DNA of 28,194 nt from Betaproteobacteria bacterium (GTDB lineage: Bacteria; Pseudomonadota; Gammaproteobacteria; Burkholderiales; SG8-41), in assembly GCA_025356695.1 (NCBI GenBank), contig JANXSE010000386.1:1-28194 (forward strand), written 5' to 3'. Position 1 is the stretch's first letter, and each line of letters begins with the position of its first letter. Made by a program: the position numbers and the translations under genes. The notes below the pieces were generated by a model, which worked only from the letters and a program-made list of their open reading frames with translations, was not told where the DNA came from and did not search any database. Of the stretch, positions 14,822 to 23,265 are shown piece by piece.

Positions 14822-15793
14822 TCAATCCGCCTTTGCGCCGGAGGCCTTTACCACCGGCCCCCACTTGGCCATTTCGTCGCGAATGAATTTTGCAAACTCT
14901 TCGGGCGAGCCGCCCGCGGTGTCGATACCGGCACCGCCCAGGCGCTCTTTCACATCTGCCAACGCGAGGATACGATTCGATTCCATATTGAGTTTCATGA
15001 TGATCGTGTGCGGCGTCCCCGCCGGCGCCATCAGGCCGTACCAAATCGAGGCGGCGACTTTCGGGAAACCAAGTTCGGTCATGGTCGGCGCGTCGGGTGC
15101 GATGGGCAAACGCGCCGGACTGATTGCAGCCAGTACTTTGGTACGGCCGGATTTGAGATGCGGCAAGTGCGGTGCAAGCGCATCGAACATGAGTTGTACC
15201 TGACCGCCGGCGACATCGGCAGCCCCCGGCGCACTGCCTTTGTACGGCACGTGCTGGATCGGCGCCCCGGTCACGCTCTTGAACAATTCGCCGACCAGAT
15301 GCGGCGCGCCGCCGGAGCCCGACGAGGCAAAGCTGATGGTATTGGGTTTGGCCTTCGCCAGAGCAATCAATTCGCCCACGCTTTTCACCGGCAGCTGGGC
15401 GTTGGCCACCATGATCATCGGCATCGTTGCATAGAGGCAGACCGGTGCAAAATCCCTGACCGGGTCGTACGGCAGCTTCGAATACATATGCGGCCCGATG
15501 CCGTGCGTGGTAATCGAACCGAGCAGCAGCGTGTAACCGTCGGGCTGGGCCTTGGCCACGGTCTCGGCGGCAATCTGACCGCCACCACCGGCGCGGTTAT
15601 CCACCACCAGCGTCTGTCCCAGGGAATCGCCGAGTTTCTGCGCCATCACGCGCGCCACCAGATCAGCTGCACCACCCGGCGGCACCGTAACGATCAGGCG
15701 CACCGGGCGCAGCGGATAATTGCCCTGCGCCAGCACGGCGGCCGATGAAAACAGCAGGGGCGCGGCAAGCACGGCAAGTCTGGATTTGTTCAT
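14822..15793 (-). CDS. Bug/TctC-type solute-binding protein, copy 1
   Basis: A 323-aa periplasmic binding protein of the Bug (Bordetella uptake gene)/TctC family, with signal peptide MNKSRLAVLAAPLLFSSAA then VLAQ. Family signatures are YPLRPVRLIVTVPPGGAADLVAR, VVDNRAGGGGQIAAE and QPDGYTLLLG. These proteins bind small carboxylates for tripartite TctABC uptake or as orphan sensors; no tctA or tctB lies nearby. The start is ATG 15793 with AGGG upstream; the longer frame to 15823 is less likely. It lies 69 bp downstream of the AtuA-like small gene on the same strand, probably in the same catabolic operon. Confidence 0.93.
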   Translation of the reverse strand: MNKSRLAVLAAPLLFSSAAVLAQGNYPLRPVRLIVTVPPGGAADLVARVMAQKLGDSLGQTLVVDNRAGGGGQIAAETVAKAQPDGYTLLLGSITTHGIGPHMYSKLPYDPVRDFAPVCLYATMPMIMVANAQLPVKSVGELIALAKAKPNTISFASSGSGGAPHLVGELFKSVTGAPIQHVPYKGSAPGAADVAGGQVQLMFDALAPHLPHLKSGRTKVLAAISPARLPIAPDAPTMTELGFPKVAASIWYGLMAPAGTPHTIIMKLNMESNRILALADVKERLGGAGIDTAGGSPEEFAKFIRDEMAKWGPVVKASGAKAD

Positions 15794-15862
15794 GAAGAAA
15801 GCCCTGGATCGAAAAGGTGTCAAACGCTAACGCGTGACGGGTGGCGGCGTCAATACGCGCCG

Positions 15863-16174
15863 TCAAATCGGGATTTGCACATCGAGCAACGGCGCATGCT
15901 GCTGCGCGCCATAGACATCGGTGTCACCCACCGCGCCGGAGGGAATGCGCCGCTCGATGGTGGCCTTCCAGGCAAACGCCGGCGGATATTCGGTAAACAC
16001 CACCGCCGATTCGGCCACGTTATAGAGCTTTGCAATCAACGCAGCGGTGATGACACTGGTGGCGCGCACCTGTTCGAAGGTGGCGGCATCGCCGAACATG
16101 ATGTCGAGTGTCAACTCGAAGGGGCCGGCGTTCTTGCTCTTGCACGCTTTCGCGATGTCACCGAGTCTCTTCAT
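15863..16174 (-). CDS. AtuA-like small (ferredoxin-fold) protein
   Basis: A 103-aa protein matching the C-terminal AtuA-like ferredoxin-fold domain that in many proteins is fused to the DUF1446/AtuA large domain. It includes RSGAVGDTDVYG-like IPSGAVGDTDVYGAQQ near the end. The ATG (16174) comes one base after the stop of the large AtuA-like gene, so the two are a split form of one functional unit. A longer frame to 16270 overlaps the large gene and is rejected. Function follows the large subunit and is not known in detail. Confidence 0.85.
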   Translation of the reverse strand: MKRLGDIAKACKSKNAGPFELTLDIMFGDAATFEQVRATSVITAALIAKLYNVAESAVVFTEYPPAFAWKATIERRIPSGAVGDTDVYGAQQHAPLLDVQIPI

Positions 16175-16175
16175 A

Positions 16176-17537
16176 TCAGATGTCGTGGTATTCGAGCGGG
16201 AACATTTCAAGCGGATCGTCGGGTTCGACGACGTGGCGCAGCGAAAACTGGTAGATCGCGCCGCGCTCAATGTCCGACGGCGAAAACGGGAAGGCCATGT
16301 TGCCTTCCTTGCACAAGCGCCCTGGAAAATCCGAATGCAGCAGCGTCACGCGTGTGAGTCCCACCACCGCGTTGGCAATCTCCTGCGTTTTCGCCACTGC
16401 TTCGGCGAGGATGCCGATTTCGTGCGAGGCAGCGCCGTGCAGGGGCTCCGCCGCGCCCATCACGCCGTTTTTGCCGTAGAGGCGCAGCACCAGTTGATAA
16501 TCTTCCGGCGACACATTCAGCGCCGCGACCTTGGTCGCCACCGCCGCGCGTACGCTGTCGGCAAAGCTGTCGATCTGCGCAATCAGGCCCGGGTCGCGCG
16601 TGCCGGCAAAGGTGATCGCGCTGTAGCCTGTTTTTTCCGCGCCTTCGAGCTTGATCGTATAGGGCTGCGGTTTCCACACCATGCCCGAGACGCGCACCGC
16701 GCGCGGCGACAGCGCTTCGATTTTGCAGGCACTGGTATCCAGAATGCCGCCGGGCTCGCGGTGAAATATCGGGCTGGCGTTTTCATGCAGCGCCTGCACC
16801 GCCACAGAAAGCGGTGTGCAGGCCAGTTCCGGATTGATCGGTTCGACCTCGACATAATCTTCGCCGACCGTCGCCATCAGGCAGTCGTGTTTCTTCGGCG
16901 CCGCTGCGTTGCAGGCACATTCGAGCATCTTGCCGGCAAACCACGCCGGCGCCGGCGGAATGCCGTGATGCATGGCCAGCGCCGCCCACGGCGCCGGATC
17001 AGTGCTGCGGCCGGCAAGAATGACCTGCGCGCCGGCTTCGAGTGCCTTGAGATAAGGCTGCGGCCCCATCATGCCGACGATGCGCTCGGCACGATCGACC
17101 ACCGCATCGCTCAATGCCGCCGCACTGCCGAGCGGTTTGACGCAGCCGGCCTTGATTTTCTGCTTCAGCCAGCCTTTATCGACTTCCGAATGGATCAGTG
17201 CGAGTTTGAAATGCAGACCGTGCTCGCGCGCAATCTCGCGCACGAGATCAGCACACAGTTGAAGATGCGGCTCGCCGCCGGCACCGCCGCTGGTGCCGAT
17301 CATCATCGGTATGCCGTTGGCGATGGCACCGCGCAGCAGCAAGCCGAGATCGCGTTTGATCGACAGCGGCGTGGTAAACGGTTTTCCCGAGCCGAGATAA
17401 TGCGGCCCCGGGTCCGAACTGCCGCCGTCGACGCCGACCATATGCGGCGCGCGCTTGAGACCGGCGGCGAGCGAACTCTCGGGAAAACCGTAACCGAGAA
17501 TGCCGCTCGCCGAGATCATGCGCACCGCTTCGGTCAT
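16176..17537 (-). CDS. AtuA-like (DUF1446) acyclic terpene utilisation family protein
   Basis: A 453-aa protein of the AtuA/DUF1446 family. Typical stretches are MISASGILGYGFPESSL at the N-terminus, HMVGVDGGSSDPGPHYLG, IGTSGGAGGEPH and LAGRSTDPAPWAALAMHHG. AtuA belongs to the Pseudomonas citronellol/geraniol (Atu) gene cluster, but many relatives sit in unrelated catabolic clusters, so terpene use should not be assumed. The start is ATG 17537 with GGAG upstream; the frame to 17621 overlaps the amidohydrolase gene. It lies 31 bp from the amidohydrolase stop and one base from the small AtuA gene. Confidence 0.9.
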   Translation of the reverse strand: MTEAVRMISASGILGYGFPESSLAAGLKRAPHMVGVDGGSSDPGPHYLGSGKPFTTPLSIKRDLGLLLRGAIANGIPMMIGTSGGAGGEPHLQLCADLVREIAREHGLHFKLALIHSEVDKGWLKQKIKAGCVKPLGSAAALSDAVVDRAERIVGMMGPQPYLKALEAGAQVILAGRSTDPAPWAALAMHHGIPPAPAWFAGKMLECACNAAAPKKHDCLMATVGEDYVEVEPINPELACTPLSVAVQALHENASPIFHREPGGILDTSACKIEALSPRAVRVSGMVWKPQPYTIKLEGAEKTGYSAITFAGTRDPGLIAQIDSFADSVRAAVATKVAALNVSPEDYQLVLRLYGKNGVMGAAEPLHGAASHEIGILAEAVAKTQEIANAVVGLTRVTLLHSDFPGRLCKEGNMAFPFSPSDIERGAIYQFSLRHVVEPDDPLEMFPLEYHDI

Positions 17538-17568
17538 GCGAACTCCGCCGTTACGCAAACGTCGTGCA

Positions 17569-18657
17569 TCAGCGTGCTTTCTTCGGCACTTTCCAGCCCA
17601 GCAGCTTCGCCGCGTTGCCACCGATGATCTGGTCTTTCTGCTTGCGCGTCAGCTTCTTCGAGGCGTTGACGAAATCAACCGGCTTGTAATAACCCATGTC
17701 ATACGGGTAATCGGTGCCGATGACGACATGGTCGGCGCCCCACAGATTGACCAGATGCTCGAGCTGCGCATGGCTGAACACCATGGTGTCGTAATACATC
17801 TTCTTCATGTAATGCGTCGGCGGTTTGGTGATGAAGTCGTGGCACTCCGGACGCACGCGGTAGGCGTGGTCCATGCGCGCCGGATAGTGGCCGGCATAGC
17901 CGCCGCCGTGCGCAGCAACGAACTTCAGCTTCGGATGGCGCTCGAGCACGCCGCCGAACACGATATGGTTCAGCGCCAGCGTGGTGTCGAGCGGATTGCC
18001 GATGATGTTGGCCAGGAAGTGCTGGCTGATGCGGCGCGGGTCGGTGAAGCCGGCCGGATGCAGGAAGATCATCGCGCCCAGCGACTCCAGCTTCGCGAAG
18101 AGCTTTTCAAAGCGCGGGTCGGAGAGTTCCAGCCCGTTGACGTTGGTGCCGATCTCGACGCCGAAGAAACCGAGCTTCTTCATGCAGTATTCGAGCTCGG
18201 CGATGGCCAGCGACGGGTCCTGCATCGGCAGCGTAGCGATCGGCGCGAAACGGTCCGGATGGGTGGCGGTGATTTCGGCCAGGCGCTCGTTCACCAGGCG
18301 CGAGGTCTGGCGGCCGAGGTCGGCGTCGATGCCGTAGTAATACTGCAGCGGCGAAGTCGAGATCGCCTGCACATCGATGTGCATTTTGTTCATGTCGGCG
18401 ATGCGCTGCTCGACCGAGGTCAGCTTGCGGTCGAGCGCGGCACGCAGCTTCTGCTGGTGCGCCTTGGTGCGCGGGTCCTTGTACTGCGCGGCCCAGTCGG
18501 AGGCCGGCGAATCGGCCTTCTGCGCGATCAGATCGGCGGCCGGCGTGTGAATGTGGCAGTGCAGATCGACGCCGAAGCTCTTATTGGCCTTGGCAACGGT
18601 CTTGCGACTGGCCGGTTTTTTGGCCGCGCATGAAAGCGACCCGCAGGTGAACAGCAT
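17569..18657 (-). CDS. ACMSD-like amidohydrolase (COG2159 type)
   Basis: A 362-aa TIM-barrel amidohydrolase. Metal ligands are visible as DLHCHIH (D31, H33, H35), FLHPAG, AAHGGGYAGH and GTDYPYDM (the catalytic Asp). The family includes 2-amino-3-carboxymuconate semialdehyde decarboxylase and gamma-resorcylate decarboxylase, so a decarboxylase or hydrolase in aromatic or related catabolism is likely. The first 28 residues (MLFTCGSLSCAAKK, then Lys-rich) are an unusual lead with no clear export signal. GAGGAG precedes ATG 18657. It heads the AtuA-like operon and has its own promoter. Confidence 0.9.
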   Translation of the reverse strand: MLFTCGSLSCAAKKPASRKTVAKANKSFGVDLHCHIHTPAADLIAQKADSPASDWAAQYKDPRTKAHQQKLRAALDRKLTSVEQRIADMNKMHIDVQAISTSPLQYYYGIDADLGRQTSRLVNERLAEITATHPDRFAPIATLPMQDPSLAIAELEYCMKKLGFFGVEIGTNVNGLELSDPRFEKLFAKLESLGAMIFLHPAGFTDPRRISQHFLANIIGNPLDTTLALNHIVFGGVLERHPKLKFVAAHGGGYAGHYPARMDHAYRVRPECHDFITKPPTHYMKKMYYDTMVFSHAQLEHLVNLWGADHVVIGTDYPYDMGYYKPVDFVNASKKLTRKQKDQIIGGNAAKLLGWKVPKKAR

Positions 18658-18696
18658 GTGTTGCTCCTCGTTTACGTTGAAAGCGGAAAGACTGCG

Positions 18697-18725
18697 ATGT
18701 TATTGGAAGCGGCCGTCCAATACAA
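18697..18725 (-). promoter_or_regulatory. Promoter with overlapping inverted repeat before the amidohydrolase
   Basis: TTGTAT (18725-18720), 17 bp and TAACAT (18702-18697) make a fair sigma-70 promoter 40 bp before the gene. ATTGGA-N8-TCCAAT (18702-18721) is an inverted repeat inside it, extended outward by TGT/ACA. That position suits a repressor or LysR/GntR-type operator. Confidence 0.4.
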
Positions 18726-18788
18726 CGGCGCGGGCCCTGCCGTCACGAATGCGCGACAGTACCTTGTTCCCGGCAGGGGGCGCCGGTA

Positions 18789-19769
18789 TCAATCAACCCT
18801 GGCGCCGGAATCCTTGATGACCTTCGCCCACTTGGTAACTTCTTCGCGGATGTAAGCGGTGAACTGCTCGGCGTTGTTCGATACCGGATCGAAACCAAGC
18901 ACGGCGAGGCGCTCTTTCACGTCGGGCATGGCGATGACCCGTGCGATCTCGGTGTTGAGTTTGACGACAATCGCCTTCGGTGTGCCGGTGGGCGCAAAAA
19001 AACCGATCCAGGTGTAGTCCTCGTAATTGTGAAAACCCTGCTCGGCGACGGTGCCGACCTCGGGCAGCGACGGCATGCGCTGCGGACTGGTCACCGCAAT
19101 GCCGCGGATCTTGCCCGACTTGATCAGCGGCACCGTCGGCGGCATCGCCGTCAGGCCGACCGAGATCTGCCCGGCGGCAACCGCCAGCATCGCCGGTGCC
19201 GCACTGCTATAGGGTATGTGCGTGACATCGAGTTTCGCCATCAATTTCAACAGACGCTCGCCGGTCAGATGCGGCGTGCTGCCCGCCCCCGAAGAGCCGT
19301 ATTGCAGCTTCTGCCTGCGACCGAGCGCAATCAGTTCCTGCAGATTGTTCGCCGCCAGCGAAGGATGCACGAAGATCATGTTGGGACTGACACCGGCGTT
19401 GATGATGGGCGAGAAATCCTTGAACGGATCGTAGCCCGGGTCCTTGTAGAGACTGGCGGCCGCCGCGTACTGGCTGCTGTTACACAACAGCGTGTAGCCG
19501 TCGGGCACGCCCTGCGCCGCGATGCGCGTGGCGATGGTGCCGCCGGCGCCGCCGCGATTATCGATGACGATGGTCTGCCCGACGATATCGGCAAGCTTCT
19601 GCCCGACCACGCGCGCCATGATGTCGATCGGCCCGCCCGCGGCGCCGCCGGCCAGCACACGCACCGGTTTGGACGGATAAGCGTCGGCCGCCCGGACCTG
19701 GGCCGATACACCCAATAACGCCGCCATTGCAACCGCGAACGGCGCAAAACACTTAGTGCACTGCGGCAT
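18789..19769 (-). CDS. Bug/TctC-type solute-binding protein, copy 2
   Basis: A 326-aa periplasmic Bug-family protein. It has a signal peptide (MPQCTKCFAPFAVAMAALL through QVRA), YPSKPVRVLAGGAAGGPIDIMAR, VIDNRGGAGGTIA and VPDGYTLLCN. It is clearly related to copy 1 but quite diverged, so this is not a recent duplication. The start is ATG 19769 because AGGAGGAG lies directly upstream; the 50-residue extension to 19919 crosses the promoters and is rejected. It is upstream of the amidohydrolase by 131 bp. It probably delivers or senses the small acid degraded by the cluster. Confidence 0.92.
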   Translation of the reverse strand: MPQCTKCFAPFAVAMAALLGVSAQVRAADAYPSKPVRVLAGGAAGGPIDIMARVVGQKLADIVGQTIVIDNRGGAGGTIATRIAAQGVPDGYTLLCNSSQYAAAASLYKDPGYDPFKDFSPIINAGVSPNMIFVHPSLAANNLQELIALGRRQKLQYGSSGAGSTPHLTGERLLKLMAKLDVTHIPYSSAAPAMLAVAAGQISVGLTAMPPTVPLIKSGKIRGIAVTSPQRMPSLPEVGTVAEQGFHNYEDYTWIGFFAPTGTPKAIVVKLNTEIARVIAMPDVKERLAVLGFDPVSNNAEQFTAYIREEVTKWAKVIKDSGARVD

Positions 19770-19796
19770 GACTCCTCCTGACTGGTTTTTTTGTGC

Positions 19797-19825
19797 AGCA
19801 TCCGCTGCCGCGGCGGTGCCGTCAA
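19797..19825 (-). promoter_or_regulatory. Shared TTGACG-N17-GATGCT element upstream of Bug copy 2
   Basis: TTGACG (19825-19820), 17 bp, GATGCT (19802-19797), then GCACAAAAAAA on the minus strand. It is the third copy of the pattern, 28 bp from the start codon, which leaves a leader of about 20 nt. Confidence 0.5.
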
Positions 19826-19836
19826 GCATGGCGGCC

Positions 19837-19863
19837 TCAAGTTCGGGCCGATGCTGCCGATAA
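19837..19863 (+). promoter_or_regulatory. Sigma-28 (FliA) promoter of the chemoreceptor
   Basis: TCAAGTTC-N11-GCCGATAA matches the FliA consensus TAAAGTTT-N11-GCCGATAA at 6 of 8 bases in the -35 and at all 8 in the -10, with exact spacing. It lies 74 bp upstream of a chemoreceptor gene, a typical FliA target. Confidence 0.8.
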
Positions 19864-19937
19864 TGGGCACAGGGGGATGAAACACGCCACCACGGCGCGG
19901 GCTCCCTCGCGTCCGCCACAGGAGCAGGAGACTCACC

Positions 19938-21557
19938 ATGAAACTGCGCGAAAAAGTCACCGCGGGGTTTTCCGCACTGGTCGTCATTTCCTTACTCTCG
20001 GCAACCGCCGGGCTTTACGGCATCTGGCGCTCCCAGCAATCGCTGCACGATATTACCAACGTCAGGATGGAACAGTCGCGCGTCGCCTCCGATATCATCG
20101 ACAACGTGCAGATGAACTATATCGCCACCGCTAACCTGAGCCTGGCGCAGGGAAAAATCACACCCGAATTCAAGGCAGCGATGAAAGAGACCTCGGCGCG
20201 CATCACCGCCTATTACGAATACCTCGAAAAATTCGCCGCCGATCCGCGCCTGCTTGAAAAGCTGACCGCGGCGAAAGCCGCGCGCAAACAATACACCGAG
20301 GCGCGCGGCCGCGCGCTCGATCTCTATGCCGCCGGCAATGTTGTCGAGGCCAACCGCGTATTGACGAGCGAAGTCAACGACGGACGCGCGCAGTACGCGA
20401 AGGTGATTTACGAGTTGCGCGCGCTGGTGCGCGAAAACAGCGAGGCGGCGACCGCGGCATCGGATGCGCAAAGCATACGCCTGCTGGTGGTGGCGTCGAT
20501 CTGCGCCCTGTTGATGGTCATCGGCACCGTCGGCTTTGCCATTACCATGTTGACGGCACTGCGCCGGCAGTTGGGCGGCGACCCGCAGGATGCGATGAAT
20601 GTTGCACATGCCGTGGCCGCCGGCAACCTCTCCATCGACGTGGCGGTTAACGAAGGCGACCACGCCAGCGTAATGGCCTCGATGCTGGCCATGCGCAACA
20701 GCCTGCGCGAAATGGCCAGCGCGGTGCGGGCACAAGCCAACGAAGTCGCCAGTAAATCGGTCTCGCTGATGGCCACCTCGCAGGAAATGGCCGGCGCGGT
20801 CGAACACCAGTCCGACGAGACGGCCAGCATGGCCGCCGCTATTGAGCAGCTGACCGTCAGCATCGACGTGGTGTCGGGCAATGCAAAATCGGCCAACGAT
20901 GCCGCCGTCGCCGCCAACACCATGATCGAGGAAGGCCGCGGCGTCATCGCACAGGCGGTCAACAGCATCCACGGCATCGCCTCGGCAATGACGCAGGCCG
21001 AGCGCGACATGACCGATCTGCGTAGCGAAGCCGCGAAGATCACCGGTGTGGTGAAGGTGATCAGCGAGATCGCCGAACAAACCAACCTGCTGGCGCTCAA
21101 TGCAGCGATCGAGGCGGCGCGCGCCGGCGAATCAGGCCGCGGCTTTGCCGTAGTGGCCGACGAGGTGCGCAAACTCGCCGAACGCACCGCCGCCGCCACC
21201 GAGGAAATCGTCGGCATGCTGGCAGGCATGCACAAGGCGACCGAGCGCACCGCCGGCAAGATGGCCATCGCCGTACAACAGGCGATGGAAGGCGAAAAGC
21301 TCACGGGTGCCGCCGATGATTCAATCCGTACCATCGGCGAGTCGAACAACATCGCCGCCAGTGCGGTGACCGACATTTCCAACGCGATATCCGAACAATC
21401 GCAGGCCTCGACGCAGATCGCGCAGAAGGTCGAGGGCATCGCCAACATGACCGAACGCACCTCGGCGGCGATGAAATCGCTGTCGTCGATTGCCGGCGGA
21501 TTGTCGGCGCTGGCCAAAACTCTGGAAAATACCAGCGGCCGCTTCGCGGTCGCCTGA
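19938..21557 (+). CDS. Methyl-accepting chemotaxis protein
   Basis: A 539-aa chemoreceptor. TM1 is about residues 9-30, the periplasmic four-helix-bundle sensor 31-180, TM2 about 182-205 and HAMP about 206-260. The methyl-accepting and signalling coiled coil follows, with its hairpin tip [21 protein letters not shown] (378-398). There is no C-terminal NWETF-type CheR-binding pentapeptide, as in many short receptors. GGAG about 12 nt before ATG 19938 is the ribosome-binding site. It sits in the inner membrane, feeding CheA/CheW. The ligand is unknown, although the divergent Bug and catabolic operon suggests a related carboxylate. Confidence 0.95.
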   Translation: MKLREKVTAGFSALVVISLLSATAGLYGIWRSQQSLHDITNVRMEQSRVASDIIDNVQMNYIATANLSLAQGKITPEFKAAMKETSARITAYYEYLEKFAADPRLLEKLTAAKAARKQYTEARGRALDLYAAGNVVEANRVLTSEVNDGRAQYAKVIYELRALVRENSEAATAASDAQSIRLLVVASICALLMVIGTVGFAITMLTALRRQLGGDPQDAMNVAHAVAAGNLSIDVAVNEGDHASVMASMLAMRNSLREMASAVRAQANEVASKSVSLMATSQEMAGAVEHQSDETASMAAAIEQLTVSIDVVSGNAKSANDAAVAANTMIEEGRGVIAQAVNSIHGIASAMTQAERDMTDLRSEAAKITGVVKVISEIAEQTNLLALNAAIEAARAGESGRGFAVVADEVRKLAERTAAATEEIVGMLAGMHKATERTAGKMAIAVQQAMEGEKLTGAADDSIRTIGESNNIAASAVTDISNAISEQSQASTQIAQKVEGIANMTERTSAAMKSLSSIAGGLSALAKTLENTSGRFAVA

Positions 21558-21572
21558 GTCGGTCAGAACCGC

Positions 21573-22565
21573 TTAGTCAGCAACCACGACTACCGGTTTG
21601 CCGACCATGCGGCGCGACTCCAGCGCGTGCAGCGCATCGTGCACGTTGTCCAGCGTGTAGCGCCCGGCAATTTCGATTTTGAGTGACCCGTCGAGCAGCG
21701 CGGCGAAGATGTCCGCCGCGCGCCGCCGTGTGCTGTCTGCATCCGCGATATGATCCGCCAGTCGCGGCCGCGTCAAAAATAACGAACCGGCCTCGCCGAG
21801 TTCGAGCGGATCAAGATCGCGCACCGCACCGGCCACCGCGCCGAAATTGACGATGAGCCCGCGCTTCCTCGCTGCGCGGAAGCTGTCGCGCAACGTCGCC
21901 TTGCCGATGGGATCGAAGACAACGTCAACACCCTGCCCGCCGTTCGCGGCACGCACCGCCTCGGCAAAACGACCGTCGTCATACAACAACGCGACATCGG
22001 CGCCACACGAACGTGCCACTGCCGCTTTTTCTTCCGCACTAGTCGTGGCGAAGACGCGCGCACCGGCGCGTTTGGCGAGCTGAATTAAAATCTGGCCGAT
22101 ACCGCCGGAGGCAGCGTGTATCAGGCAGGTTCTGCCCGGCGCAAGCTGGCCGACATCGTGCGCCAGATAATGCGCAGTCAATCCGTGAAACAACGATGCA
22201 GCGGCCATCTCAAGCGACAGCGCGTCGGGCACCTTCACCGCGCGCCATGCCGGCACCACTGCATATTCAGCGTAACTGCCCCAGACGATGCACCACGCGA
22301 CGCGGTCGCCCACCGCGAGGTCATTCACGTCGGCGCCGAGCGCAACGATTTCACCGGCCCCTTCCATGCCCAGCGTGCAAGGCAGACTCACCTTGTAGGT
22401 CTGCGAGTTTGCATACTTGCCCTCGCAGGTATGCACGTCCATGAAGTTGATACCGGCACGGCGCACGCGCACCAGCACTTCACCGGCTTGGGGCACCGGC
22501 ACCGCGATGTCGCGGTGGGTCATGGCGGCGAGGCCGCCGTAATGGTCGATCTGGATGCATTTCAT
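21573..22565 (-). CDS. Quinone-oxidoreductase-like MDR family NADPH reductase
   Basis: A 330-aa medium-chain dehydrogenase/reductase of the QOR1 type. The N-terminal GroES-like domain has GEVLVRVRRAGINFMDV and LGMEGAGEIVALG. The Rossmann domain has HAASGGIGQILIQLAKRAGA and VFDPIGKATL. Zinc-ligand Cys clusters of alcohol dehydrogenases are absent, so it should be a zinc-free NADPH:quinone or enone reductase. AGGAC lies before ATG 22565. It converges on the chemoreceptor gene with only 15 bp between stops and no visible terminator. Confidence 0.92.
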   Translation of the reverse strand: MKCIQIDHYGGLAAMTHRDIAVPVPQAGEVLVRVRRAGINFMDVHTCEGKYANSQTYKVSLPCTLGMEGAGEIVALGADVNDLAVGDRVAWCIVWGSYAEYAVVPAWRAVKVPDALSLEMAAASLFHGLTAHYLAHDVGQLAPGRTCLIHAASGGIGQILIQLAKRAGARVFATTSAEEKAAVARSCGADVALLYDDGRFAEAVRAANGGQGVDVVFDPIGKATLRDSFRAARKRGLIVNFGAVAGAVRDLDPLELGEAGSLFLTRPRLADHIADADSTRRRAADIFAALLDGSLKIEIAGRYTLDNVHDALHALESRRMVGKPVVVVAD

Positions 22566-22639
22566 TTTGTTTGTCCTGAGATGGATTTTACTCGGAAGCG
22601 CGGCGCTTCAAGTTCGCCGGGTGTGGCCCGGCGGGCCAG

Positions 22640-23080
22640 TTACTTTTCTTGCTTCGCCAAGAAAAGTAATCAAAAGAAGGCGACCCCTGGCTCGCCAGCC
22701 CTGCGGGCTTCCCTGCGCTGCTCGCCCTGCCGGGCGGCTGCGCAACTCGCCCTCGCGATGAAACTGCGAGGGCTCAGACAGTGCTCGCCGACTGCCCCCA
22801 ACAGGGCTGTGCTGCTCCGCGGCTCTCAAGGGGAAGCGAAAACCATACGGCGTGCCACCGCTTTCGGGAATCGTTAACGCCGGTAAGCGCGGGGAAGAGT
22901 CTCTTGTGAGACGCCGAGTAACGCAAACGAATCTGGGGGTGTCGGCGAGGACTGTCTGAGCCCTTGTCGCATTTTGACAAGGGCGAGTTCCGCAGCCGCC
23001 AGATTCGTTGAGTAACGCAGGGAACCCCCGTAGGGGGCGTCTCAACAGGGCGACTTTCTCTTGGCCGCCCAAGAGAAAGT
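22640..23080. repeat. Palindrome-rich intergenic element with terminal hairpins
   Basis: The ends are similar-looking 12-bp hairpins: TTACTTTTCTTG/CAAGAAAAGTAA (22640-22669) and ACTTTCTCTTGG/CCAAGAGAAAGT (23053-23080). Inside are a 24-bp inverted repeat with one mismatch (22769-22792 and 22941-22964), ACGAATCTGG/CCAGATTCGT (22927-22936 and 22999-23008), an 8-bp hairpin CCCTTGTC/GACAAGGG (22961-22983) and a direct repeat GAGTAACGCA (22916, 23010). Short ORFs here lack protein character. It looks like a dispersed, non-coding repeat seen in beta- and gammaproteobacteria. Confidence 0.6.
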
Positions 23081-23149
23081 AAGTAGCTGCCGGGCTACCC
23101 CCGGCGAAGTTGATCTTGAAGCACCGCGCTTATTGAAAGCAATACATGC

Positions 23150-23176
23150 GGCGCAATGCGCTTCGCTTATTGCGCC
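23150..23176. repeat. REP-like palindrome
   Basis: GGCGCAAT and ATTGCGCC, 11 nt apart, form a perfect 8-bp stem within GCGGCGCAATGCGCTTCGCT and its continuation TATTGCGCCCTAC. Its form is that of small dispersed palindromes scattered between genes in proteobacteria. The rest of 23081-23209 shows nothing else. Confidence 0.5.
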
Positions 23177-23209
23177 CTACAAAAAAATAGCGCGCCGATG
23201 CAGCACCAG

Positions 23210-23241
23210 AAAAAACAAAGGGGGCAACCAAGTTGCCCCCT
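23210..23241 (-). terminator. Intrinsic terminator of nrdJ
   Basis: AGGGGGCAAC and GTTGCCCCCT (23219-23241) make a 10-bp stem with a 3-nt loop. On the minus strand it is followed by TTTGTTTTTTC. It lies 24 bp after the nrdJ stop. Confidence 0.92.
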
Positions 23242-23265
23242 CGTCAATCAACCCGCCGAATCAAA

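Noticed and set aside
15848..15853. A fourth copy of the TTGACG-N17 element before Bug copy 1
   Set aside because: TTGACG is followed after 17 bp by TTAGCG without the conserved GAAGCTG and A-run, so only the common -35 matches.
22116..22877. 253-aa plus-strand frame across the QOR start and the repeat
   Set aside because: It overlaps the QOR gene antisense and then the palindromic element, with no motifs or ribosome-binding site.
22608..23072. 154-aa minus-strand frame in the repeat
   Set aside because: Its sequence is dictated by the nested palindromes. Such spurious ORFs are common in repeats of this kind.
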